A stretch of DNA of 11,785 nucleotides from contig CAJMRA010000034.1 of NCBI GenBank assembly GCA_905215675.1, positions 1 through 11,785 on the forward strand. The letters are read 5' to 3'. The notes under the pieces are model-generated. The model had not been told where the DNA came from and ran no database searches. It worked only from the letters and a program-made list of their open reading frames with translations. The position numbers were made by a program, and so were the translations under genes. The DNA is from an uncultured bacterium (GTDB taxonomy: Bacteria > Desulfobacterota > Desulfovibrionia > Desulfovibrionales > Desulfovibrionaceae). This document shows, piece after piece, positions 1-5,163 of the stretch. Position 1 is the stretch's first letter. Each line of letters starts with the position of its first letter.

Positions 1-53
1 CGGCGCTGTGCCGCCGCCTCGCGTTTCACCTTTTTCAAAGGTGAAACGCTCTA
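1..53 (+). repeat. Dispersed ~148-bp repeat, copy A (right end only; cut by window edge)
   Basis: This is the right-hand third of the repeat family seen elsewhere at 3318-3466 and 9921-10068. It contains the GC hairpin (GGCG...CGCC type) and the perfect 11-bp hairpin GTTTCACCTTT / AAAGGTGAAAC, and ends in GCTCTA at 48-53. The last three bases, read on the minus strand, are the TAG stop of the nitroreductase gene. The rest of the copy lies outside the window. Confidence 0.9.
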
Positions 54-638
54 ATCCCGGAATCGTCCGATCACCAGCTGATCGAGGGACAGCTTGGGAA
101 CGTGATGGACGCCTGCGGCATCGCGCCAGTAGGCAAGCTTGCCGTCGGCGGGAACGGGAGCGATTTTTCTTGTTTCCGCAGCCTTGCCGAGACCGAGCAC
201 AAGACGTGGCGCCAGATTCTCGGGAATGCGGCACAGGGCGCGGCAGGCATCGGCGTCGAAACTGGCCAGAATGCAGCAGCCCCACGCACGGCTGGTTGCC
301 GCCAGCTGGATGGTCTGGGCGGCGATGCCCAGATCAACCCACGTCAGCTGCCCGGCATCCGCAGGCTGGCTCATGACGATGAAAGCCGTGGGGCGTTCGC
401 CGGGATGCGGTCCTCCCCAGTCCTTGAGCGCTGCGGCCCAGACAGTTTTGGCGAACAGGGCGTCGCAGACTGGGCCCTTTTCAATCAGCGAGTAGCGCAG
501 CGCCTGCTGGTTGCGGGCGCAGGGCGTGAGGCGGGCGCAGTCGATGAGCCATTCCAGATCCGCCATGGTCAGCGGATCGTTTTCCACAAAGCGGCGGCAG
601 GAACGGGCCTGTTCCACCAGCGTTCTGAAGTCGGTCAT
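51..638 (-). CDS. Nitroreductase family protein (FMN-dependent NAD(P)H oxidoreductase-like)
   Basis: The protein is 195 aa, a normal length for a compact single-domain nitroreductase. These enzymes bind FMN and reduce nitro compounds, quinones or other acceptors with NAD(P)H; the substrate cannot be read from the sequence. Visible family features are an N-terminal RSCRRF (the usual R-R-x-R-x-F FMN phosphate segment), the CARNQQALRY segment, the amphipathic WVDLGIAAQTIQLAATSRAWGCC helix, and GLGKAAE near the C-terminus. The ATG at 638 was chosen because AGGAGG lies just upstream; an open-frame extension to 701 has no ribosome site and crosses a 7-bp hairpin (655-673) that would sit in the leader. 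The TAG stop is the terminal TAG of repeat copy A. It appears monocistronic, separated from cobS by two repeat copies. Confidence 0.85.
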   Translation of the reverse strand: MTDFRTLVEQARSCRRFVENDPLTMADLEWLIDCARLTPCARNQQALRYSLIEKGPVCDALFAKTVWAAALKDWGGPHPGERPTAFIVMSQPADAGQLTWVDLGIAAQTIQLAATSRAWGCCILASFDADACRALCRIPENLAPRLVLGLGKAAETRKIAPVPADGKLAYWRDAAGVHHVPKLSLDQLVIGRFRD

Positions 639-654
639 GGATTTTCCTCCTGGA

Positions 655-673
655 GGCGGACCAGCCGTCCGCC
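655..673 (-). other. Leader hairpin before the nitroreductase gene
   Basis: GGCGGAC and GTCCGCC form a 7-bp GC stem with a 5-base loop, immediately 5' of the AGGAGG ribosome site. It could modulate translation or mRNA decay. There is no T tract, so it is not a terminator. Confidence 0.45.
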
Positions 674-693
674 CGTAGCGGTTGAATCCGTTC

Positions 694-825
694 TGGAGCA
701 TTTTTTGTTTGAGACGCCTTGCGTTTCAAACCATACGCCCTGTCGTTTCACGGGGAAACGCTGCTTTCCCGTGCGGTTTTGGCAGGGCGGCGCGAAAGGC
801 CGCGGAAATCAACCTTTCCGTTCCT
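694..825 (+). repeat. Dispersed repeat, copy B (decayed)
   Basis: The left end is clear: TGGAGCATTTT, then the left hairpin GTTTGAGACGC / GCGTTTCAAAC (11 bp with one G-T pair), then CATACGCCCTGTCGTTTCACGG. The second hairpin is CGGGGAAA...CTTTCCCG where other copies have CGGAAAAA...TTTTTCCG, so pairing is largely kept although the bases changed. The right part diverges after about 800, and the end given is approximate. The copy lies between the nitroreductase gene and cobS. Confidence 0.7.
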
Positions 826-840
826 CATGACAACACGGAA

Positions 841-869
841 CCCCGGCTCCTTTCAAGGGGGAGTCGGGG
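841..869 (-). terminator. Possible terminator downstream of cobS
   Basis: CCCCGGCTCC and GGAGTCGGGG form a 10-bp stem with one G-T pair and a 9-base loop. It lies about 70 bases downstream of the cobS stop. The tail on the minus strand (TTCCGTGTTG) is only moderately T-rich, so intrinsic termination is uncertain. Confidence 0.4.
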
Positions 870-887
870 CGCAACGTCCGTTTCTTA

Positions 888-941
888 TAGAGCAATTTCA
901 GTTTGAAAGGCGGCGCGTTTCAAACCCTACGGCCTGTCGTT
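888..941 (+). repeat. Dispersed repeat, copy C (left end only, truncated)
   Basis: TAGAGCAATTTCAGTTTGAA begins at 888, followed by the left hairpin region and CCTACGGCCTGTCGTT. Homology stops abruptly at the cobS stop codon (TGA on the minus strand at 941-943). About 54 bp of the roughly 148-bp unit is present, although the window does not end here, so this is a genuine partial copy. Confidence 0.85.
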
Positions 942-1741
942 CAGAGCAGCGCCAGCAGGAACCAGAGCAGGGAGCTTTCGATACAGGCGCCGAAAAAGTC
1001 GCCGGAAATGCCGCCGTGACGCCGGGCCGTAGCGGCAAACCAGCGATGAAGCAGCCATTGTCCGAGGAAAAGAAGCGGAAGGCGTTGCCAGGAAAGCCCG
1101 TCGAGCAGGAGCAAGGCCGGGCACAGGGCCCACAGAAGGCTTCGGCGCAGGCGCGCGGGCGTCATGCTTGCACAGACAAGGCGTCCGAGCAGGCCGTCGC
1201 CATGGGGAGACGTTGTTCCGGCCAGCCAGAGAGAGGCCGCGCGCGACCAGACCGGAGCAAGAACAAGTGCCGACCAGTGTCCCTGCCGGATATGGGCCGC
1301 GACGCAGAGCCATTGCCCGAGAAGTCCCATGAAGAGGCACATGCCGCCGAACGCTCCCATGCGACTGTCGCGGAGTATCTGCCAGAAGCGTTCTTCCTGC
1401 GCGCCGCTGCCGCAGGCATCGCCCAGATCGGCCATGCCGTCCCAGTGGAGGCCGCGCGTCAGCCATACGGAGCAGCACAGCCAGCCCCAGGCGGCAAGCA
1501 ATGCCGGAAAAGGCGAGGGCAGGCCGGACAGGCGCGCAAGCGTGAGGAACAGGCCGCAGGCCGCCGCGCACCAGAGAAGACCGAGGATCAGGCCCGCGGG
1601 CGGGAACCAGAGGACGGCCGCGCGGACATCCTCTTCCGAGCGGCAGGGAACGATACTCAGGCGACTGAGAAAGGCCAGCGCGTGACACGCATGCAAAAAC
1701 GGCGCGCGAAGAACGCCGCGCGCCGTGGAAAAGATGCCCAT
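941..1741 (-). CDS. cobS: Adenosylcobinamide-GDP ribazoletransferase (cobalamin synthase)
   Basis: CobS joins alpha-ribazole (or its phosphate) to adenosylcobinamide-GDP in the nucleotide-loop stage of cobalamin synthesis, at the cytoplasmic membrane. The 266-aa protein is hydrophobic with several membrane segments. Family motifs seen are GLHWDGMADLGDA (residues 97-109, Asp101/105/108), RDSRMGAFG (124-132) and GGISGDFFGA (243-252). The start at 1741 is 9 bases after the rex stop (1751), with AGGA upstream, so rex and cobS are probably co-transcribed. The stop abuts truncated repeat copy C. No other cobalamin genes are in the window. The identification rests on the Asp-rich motif and overall character and is firm. 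Confidence 0.93.
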   Translation of the reverse strand: MGIFSTARGVLRAPFLHACHALAFLSRLSIVPCRSEEDVRAAVLWFPPAGLILGLLWCAAACGLFLTLARLSGLPSPFPALLAAWGWLCCSVWLTRGLHWDGMADLGDACGSGAQEERFWQILRDSRMGAFGGMCLFMGLLGQWLCVAAHIRQGHWSALVLAPVWSRAASLWLAGTTSPHGDGLLGRLVCASMTPARLRRSLLWALCPALLLLDGLSWQRLPLLFLGQWLLHRWFAATARRHGGISGDFFGACIESSLLWFLLALL

Positions 1742-1750
1742 ATCGCAGTC

Positions 1751-2398
1751 CTACTGCGTATGATGCTGGGTATGCTTGAAGGCCAGCGAATAGAGATGAT
1801 GGAAGAAGTCCACATACTCCACGTTGACGTGGTCCGGTACCTTGATGCGGGCGGGCGCAAAATTGAGAATGCTGGTGATTCCGGCATCCATCATGTGCTG
1901 CGCGGCGCGCTGCGCCCGTTCGGGGGGCGTCGTGATGACGCCGATTTCGATGCCGTATTCGGCGACCATGCCGGGAAGATCCTTGGTGCAGTGTACTTCG
2001 AGCCCGTGGACGATTTCGCCTATCTTGAAAGGATCACAATCAAAAATACCTACAATATTGAAACCGCGCGCCCGAAATTCGCTGTGATTGAGGATGGCCT
2101 TGCCGAGATTGCCGACGCCGACGACAGCCATGCGCCATTCGCGATCCACGCCGAGAGCGGAAGTGATGGAACTGATGAGAGAGGTGACGTGATAGCCGAC
2201 GCCGCGGATACCGAATTCGCCGAAATAGGCAAGGTCCTTGCGGACCTGGGAACCGTTGACGCCGCATGCCTCGGCCAGGGGATTGGACGAGATGACTTCG
2301 ACGCCGTCGCGCGCCAGATTCTCCAGCACCTGCACATAGGTGGCCAGGCGCTGGATGGTGGCGCGCGGTATATGTTTGCTTTTGGGAGGGTTCAACAT
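1751..2398 (-). CDS. rex: Redox-sensing transcriptional repressor Rex
   Basis: Rex is a dimeric cytoplasmic repressor that leaves DNA when NADH is high and controls energy-metabolism genes. The 215-aa protein is of family length. It has an N-terminal winged helix (about 1-80, with recognition segment SSNPLAEACGVNGSQVRKDLAYFGEFG), a Rossmann domain with AVVGVGNLG (91-99), IVGIFD at the end of the next strand, and the C-terminal domain-swapping helix (VEYVDFFHHLYSLAFKH). The ATG at 2398 is preferred over the in-frame GTG at 2404 because AAAAGG sits 7 bases before the ATG and overlaps the GTG region. It is followed by cobS, and the F0 genes lie upstream behind a terminator. Location beside F0 genes fits the suggested control of ATP synthase by Rex in Desulfovibrio-type bacteria. 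Confidence 0.95.
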   Translation of the reverse strand: MLNPPKSKHIPRATIQRLATYVQVLENLARDGVEVISSNPLAEACGVNGSQVRKDLAYFGEFGIRGVGYHVTSLISSITSALGVDREWRMAVVGVGNLGKAILNHSEFRARGFNIVGIFDCDPFKIGEIVHGLEVHCTKDLPGMVAEYGIEIGVITTPPERAQRAAQHMMDAGITSILNFAPARIKVPDHVNVEYVDFFHHLYSLAFKHTQHHTQ

Positions 2399-2411
2399 AA
2401 ACACACCTTTT

Positions 2412-2429
2412 ATCAGCCGTCCGGCTGAT
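2412..2429. promoter_or_regulatory. Inverted repeat in the rex leader
   Basis: ATCAGCCG and CGGCTGAT form a perfect 8-bp dyad with a 2-base centre, directly 5' of the rex ribosome site. A 2-base centre is too small for an RNA loop without opening pairs, so a protein site is at least as likely as a hairpin. The binding partner is unknown. Confidence 0.4.
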
Positions 2430-2436
2430 GGATGAC

Positions 2437-2448
2437 TTGTGAAAAATT
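2437..2448. promoter_or_regulatory. Half-site resembling a Rex operator upstream of rex
   Basis: TTGTGAAAAATT matches the left half of the known Rex box (TTGTGAA-N4-TTCACAA), but the right half is essentially absent. It lies about 40 bp upstream of the rex start, where an autoregulatory site would be expected. It is weak evidence by itself. Confidence 0.25.
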
Positions 2449-2457
2449 ACCTTTTTG

Positions 2458-2486
2458 AGGGTACGAGAAAACAGAGTCCATGGCAA
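2458..2486 (-). promoter_or_regulatory. Possible rex promoter
   Basis: On the minus strand TTGCCA is followed after 17 bases by TACCCT. The -35 is good and the -10 is poor (3 of 6). The predicted start near 2451 would place the Rex-like half-site just downstream of the start point. Confidence 0.3.
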
Positions 2487-2635
2487 GAGGACTTGCCTAT
2501 TTGTTCCTGAATAATTTCAAAAAATTACTTATAAGTTGTGTTTTCGTGTTTTTGGGGAAGTTCGCGGGACGCTGTGCGCAGGCACAAGCAGGGAGGGCGC
2601 GCAAGGGGAGGCCTGCGCGTTGCTGCTGCGGAAAA

Positions 2636-2782
2636 GAGAGCGTTTTTTCTTTGCAAAGGGAAAACCGCGAGGGGCGGCACAGCGCCGCCCGGTCCGAAGC
2701 GAGCGGAAAAACCGCGTTTTTTCCGTGAAACGACAGGCCGTATGGTTTGCAACGCAACGCGTTTCAAACTGAAAATGTTCCG
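2636..2782 (-). repeat. Dispersed repeat, copy D (full length, diverged)
   Basis: This is a full 147-bp copy in the opposite orientation to E. On the plus strand it starts GAGAGCG, runs through the right hairpin, the GC hairpin and GCGGAAAAA...TTTTTCCG, and ends GAAAATGTTCCG. The right hairpin sequence is changed (GTTTTTTCTTTG / CAAAGGGAAAAC) but still pairs over 12 positions using G-T pairs and paired substitutions. The ends are no longer GAGC/GCTC-perfect, so this looks like an older copy. Confidence 0.88.
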
Positions 2783-2823
2783 GTTTCCCTGCGCCCTGTA
2801 TGGGCGGGCAACGGTGCGTGCAC

Positions 2824-2857
2824 GAAAAAAGAGAGGCGCTCCGGGGGAGCGCCTCTC
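2824..2857 (-). terminator. Rho-independent terminator of the ATP synthase F0 operon
   Basis: GAGAGGCGCTCC and GGAGCGCCTCTC form a perfect 12-bp stem with a 3-base loop (2831-2857). On the minus strand it is followed by six T (2825-2830). It lies 25 bases after the atpE stop and is a textbook intrinsic terminator. Confidence 0.92.
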
Positions 2858-2881
2858 TTTCATGCTATGCGGAGAGAGAGC

Positions 2882-3220
2882 CTAGGCGCCGACGCCGACG
2901 AAGGGGTTGGCGAAGAGCAGGATGAAGCTCACGACCAGAGCGTAAATGGCCAGGGATTCGATGAAGGCGAAGGCCAGAATCATGGTACCGGTCACCTTGC
3001 CGCTCACGTCGGGGTTGCGGGCGATGCCTTCGCAGGCGCCCTTCAGACCGAGACCCATGCCGATACCGCAGCCGAAAGCGGCGATGCCGATGCCCAGGGC
3101 GGCGGCAAGGCAGGTATAGCCGAGGGAAGCGGAGTCCAGAGACGCGGTAGCGGCGGACGCCATGCTGGCCATACCAAGAAGCATCACGGTGTTCAGGGCG
3201 ATCATCAGAAATTTACGCAT
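2882..3220 (-). CDS. atpE: ATP synthase F0 subunit c
   Basis: This is the proteolipid forming the rotating c-ring in the membrane. The 112-aa protein has an N-terminal signal-like segment (1-23, ending ASMASA), then the two-helix hairpin. Helix 1 is glycine-rich (GIGIAAFGCGIGMGLGLKG), the polar loop is RNPD (68-71), and helix 2 carries the ion-binding Glu88 in FAFIES. Position 55 is Met where sodium-type rings have Gln, and Phe precedes the Glu where they have Val, so proton coupling is more likely although Ser89 and Tyr93 are present. AAGGAG lies 7 bases before the ATG. Repeat copy E separates it from atpB, the preceding gene of the same operon, and a strong terminator follows. Confidence 0.96.
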   Translation of the reverse strand: MRKFLMIALNTVMLLGMASMASAATASLDSASLGYTCLAAALGIGIAAFGCGIGMGLGLKGACEGIARNPDVSGKVTGTMILAFAFIESLAIYALVVSFILLFANPFVGVGA

Positions 3221-3246
3221 GAGAAACTCCTTCTCGTTTATTGTTG

Positions 3247-3300
3247 GGCCGGAAACCGGCCATTCCCCCAGTATGGAAGCGGACGGACGCCGCGGCGTCC
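3247..3300 (-). other. Two GC-rich inverted repeats upstream of atpE
   Basis: GGCCGG-AAA-CCGGCC (3247-3261) and the perfect 16-bp palindrome GGACGCCG/CGGCGTCC (3285-3300) lie between repeat copy E and the atpE ribosome site. Both would be in the atpB-atpE transcript, where they could form hairpins in the atpE leader. Confidence 0.5.
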
Positions 3301-3317
3301 CGACCGCGCATGCCGAC

Positions 3318-3466
3318 TAGAGCAATTTCAGTTTGAAACGCTTCGCGTTTCCAACCATACGGCCTGTCGTTTCGCGGAAAAAGCGCGGTTTTTCCGCTCA
3401 CTTTGGGCCGGGCGGAGCTGTGCCGCCGCCTCGCGTTTTCACCTTTTTCAAAGGTGAAACGCTCTA
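3318..3466 (+). repeat. Dispersed repeat, copy E (full length, reference copy)
   Basis: This 149-bp unit runs from TAGAGCAATTTCAG to GTGAAACGCTCTA, flanked by TA on both sides. In order it has a left hairpin (GTTTGAAACGC/GCGTTTCCAAC, one mismatch), a hairpin GCGGAAAAA/TTTTTCCGC with 6-base loop, a GC hairpin (GGCGG...CCGCC) and the right hairpin GTTTCACCTTT/AAAGGTGAAAC (11 bp, loop TTC). It lies inside the ATP synthase operon, and its terminal TAG, read on the minus strand, is the atpB stop codon. Confidence 0.95.
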
Positions 3467-4168
3467 ATGTTCGGGAGCTTCGATGGCGCCCTTGATGTAG
3501 AACATGGTCAGCATGAAGAAGACAAAGGCCTGCATGGTCTTGCCGAGCAGGAACAGGGCATAGATCGGAATGGTGCCGAGAATGGGCGCCATGACGAAGA
3601 AGAGAATCATGACGATTTCTTCGCCGCGGATGTTGCCGAAAAGACGGAGAGAAAGAGAAACCGGACGCGAGAGGTGCGAAACGATTTCCAGCGGGAACAT
3701 GAGCGGAATCAGCGCCTTGGACGGACCGGTGAAGTGGTGGATGTAGTGGAACTTCCAGCGCGCCAGACCGACGGCGTTGTAGAACAGCAGGACGAAGACG
3801 GCCATGCAGACGGTCGTGTTGAGGTTGGCCGTCGGCGCGTCGAAGCCCGGCACAAGACCCATGAGGTTCATGCCGAAGATGTAGATGAAGATGCCGGCCA
3901 GCAGGCCCACATACTTGCGACCCGCTTCGCCCATGGTCGTGCAGACGAAATTCTCGATGGTGTCTATGAGCGTCTCGAAGAAATTCTGCATGCCCGAGGG
4001 CACCATTTTCAGGCGGCGGCGGACAATGAGAGAAACCACCACCAGCAGGGCGATGCACACCCACGAGTAGAATACATGCTTGAATTCCAGCGTCTGTCCA
4101 TTGATGACGATTTCATCCATATTGCAGAATGTGGACAGCAATACCGGATGCGGCAATCCACCAGCCAT
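3464..4168 (-). CDS. atpB: ATP synthase F0 subunit a
   Basis: Subunit a is the membrane stator that provides the proton half-channels against the c-ring. The 234-aa protein has five to six membrane helices. Diagnostic motifs are SLSLRLFGNIRGE with the essential Arg175, the NLNTT segment (115-119), the FYNAVG region, and KTMQAFVFFMLTMFYIKGAIE with Gln213 in the last helix. The start at 4168 has GGGAGG 8 bases upstream. It follows atpI by 110 bases and is separated from atpE by repeat copy E. The protein ends ...IEAPEH, and its TAG stop is the first codon of the repeat read in this direction, so the stop is provided by the element. Confidence 0.96.
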   Translation of the reverse strand: MAGGLPHPVLLSTFCNMDEIVINGQTLEFKHVFYSWVCIALLVVVSLIVRRRLKMVPSGMQNFFETLIDTIENFVCTTMGEAGRKYVGLLAGIFIYIFGMNLMGLVPGFDAPTANLNTTVCMAVFVLLFYNAVGLARWKFHYIHHFTGPSKALIPLMFPLEIVSHLSRPVSLSLRLFGNIRGEEIVMILFFVMAPILGTIPIYALFLLGKTMQAFVFFMLTMFYIKGAIEAPEH

Positions 4169-4278
4169 GAGCCAAGCCTCCCTCGGTTAAATCCCCAGTA
4201 CACCTTACAGTCTGGGTGAAACTGAGCTTTCCCCCAAACGCTGCCCTCTGTCCGTGCCGGGTCGGAACCCGATGTCGG

Positions 4279-4695
4279 TCAGCGGCGCGTCGCCTGCCGC
4301 GAGGCGGCGGCGAACGTCGCCAGCGCGACGGCAAAACCGGCCGTCAGCCCTCCGACAAGGGCGAATGGCGGCGCCGCGCACTCCACAAGGGCCGCATAGA
4401 CAGCCACCGCAAGCACCAGCATCCGCGCGCCGAAGCGCACCAGCACCACGCGCAGGAATGCGGTACTATATTCGCCAAGGGGGCGGCGCAGAAAGAAGCG
4501 GGCAAGCCCCCAGAAAATCCAGGCCGACATGGCGGCGCCGACCCCCGTCCACAGGGGCCAGGATCGCCACACCCACGCCGCGGCTCCGATCGCCAGCAGC
4601 AGCAGCGCGGTCAGGAGCACGTTGCGGACAACCGGCGTGATGATCGGATGCGCTATGCCCCGTCGCCGCAGCCAGACGTCGAAGGGGTTAGGCAT
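4279..4695 (-). CDS. atpI: ATP synthase subunit I family membrane protein
   Basis: This is a 138-aa hydrophobic protein with four predicted membrane helices (about 24-42, 48-68, 82-103 and 108-131) separated by Arg-rich turns. Size, topology and position immediately before atpB fit AtpI, a non-essential factor associated with F0/c-ring assembly. No catalytic motif is expected. The ATG at 4695 overlaps the end of atpZ by 8 bases (stop TAA at 4688-4690), which suggests translational coupling, and GGAG is 9 bases upstream. A longer open frame to 4821 is only atpZ read in another frame. The call rests on context and topology rather than a sharp motif. Confidence 0.8.
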   Translation of the reverse strand: MPNPFDVWLRRRGIAHPIITPVVRNVLLTALLLLAIGAAAWVWRSWPLWTGVGAAMSAWIFWGLARFFLRRPLGEYSTAFLRVVLVRFGARMLVLAVAVYAALVECAAPPFALVGGLTAGFAVALATFAAASRQATRR

Positions 4696-4990
4696 CCTTG
4701 TGTTCTCCGTCGGCGTCGGCTTTGGCCGCTCCGGCCCTGCGGGCGTCCTCGGCGGCCATTTTTTGCAGCAGACGTCGGGAATCCCTGTAGACATTGAGAA
4801 ATCCCGCGCCGATGCCCACAAAAAGAAAAATGATCTTCATCCACGGACTGGTGCCCAGCCAGGCGTCCAGACCGAAACCGATGGCGACGCCCACAAGCGG
4901 GCCGCTGACAAGATGCAGGCCGATTGTCCCGGTAGATGCCGCCGCTTCCATCCCGTGTCGTTGTTGATCAAGAATATCCTTGAAGGACAT
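4688..4990 (-). CDS. atpZ: AtpZ/AtpI-type F0F1 accessory membrane protein
   Basis: This 100-aa protein has two membrane segments (about 21-44 and 50-68). The second part reads GFGLDAWLGTSPWMKIIFLFVGIGAGFLNVYRDSRR, the typical pattern of the small AtpZ (ATPase gene 1) family, ending in a charged soluble tail. AtpZ proteins are encoded at the head of atp operons and have been linked to divalent cation transport or assembly with AtpI; the function here is inferred from family. The start at 4990 has GGGAG 6 bases upstream. It is the first gene of the operon, about 75 bases downstream of a strong promoter. Confidence 0.85.
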   Translation of the reverse strand: MSFKDILDQQRHGMEAAASTGTIGLHLVSGPLVGVAIGFGLDAWLGTSPWMKIIFLFVGIGAGFLNVYRDSRRLLQKMAAEDARRAGAAKADADGEHKDA

Positions 4991-5064
4991 GCAGACTCCC
5001 GTTGAGGCTGCGTCAGGCAGCGGAACATCGTGAACTTGTCTTCATATGCCATCTTGACGATAAC

Positions 5065-5082
5065 GTGTGCAGATTATCACAG
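5065..5082. promoter_or_regulatory. Candidate Rex operator over the ATP synthase -10 box
   Basis: On the minus strand the 18 bases CTGTGATAATCTGCACAC match the Rex box TTGTGAA-N4-TTCACAA at 10 of 14 defined positions, with the TGTGA-N6-CACA core spacing kept. The dyad sits exactly on the -10 hexamer of the atp promoter, where a repressor would block polymerase. Rex is encoded in the same window. The mismatches keep this tentative. Confidence 0.45.
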
Positions 5083-5099
5083 CCGGATAATTCCGTCAA
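5071..5099 (-). promoter_or_regulatory. Sigma-70 promoter of the atpZ-atpI-atpB-atpE operon
   Basis: On the minus strand TTGACG (5094-5099) is followed after 17 bases by TAATCT (5071-5076), preceded by TG in the extended -10 position. The predicted start is near 5064, giving a leader of about 75 bases. This is the best promoter match in the window. Confidence 0.8.
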
Positions 5100-5123
5100 C
5101 GCATTTGCGCCAAAAGCGTTGAC
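5095..5123. promoter_or_regulatory. Inverted repeat overlapping the -35 of the atp promoter
   Basis: GTCAACGC (5095-5102) and GCGTTGAC (5116-5123) are perfect 8-bp arms separated by 13 bases. One arm contains most of the -35 box. It may be an operator or the end-hairpin of the rlmD-like transcript, but no T tract follows. Confidence 0.45.
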
Positions 5124-5163
5124 AGGGACGCCGACCGGCAGCGTCGCCGGAGCATGTTTCTCC

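Larger units (their letters stand above)
2487..2881. other. Intergenic region between rex and atpE
   Basis: No credible gene is seen here. The region holds an AT-rich stretch (2500-2550), a widely spaced inverted repeat GCGCAGGC (2576-2583) / GCCTGCGC (2611-2618), repeat copy D (2636-2782) and the atpE terminator (2824-2857). Open frames here lie within the repeat and lack ribosome sites. Confidence 0.6.

Noticed and set aside
719..2428. 569-codon plus-strand open frame
   Set aside because: It runs antisense across cobS and rex, which have clear family motifs and ribosome sites. Its translation is low-complexity Arg/Glu/Ala, as expected from a high-GC shadow.
2480..2885. Several open frames of 78-115 codons around repeat copy D
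   Set aside because: They are created by the repeat and the atpE terminator, have no ribosome sites, and equivalent frames are not conserved between repeat copies.
4258..4271. Small hairpin CGGGT-N4-ACCCG between atpI and atpB
   Set aside because: The stem is only 5 bp, with no T tract. It is not enough to call a terminator or regulatory element.
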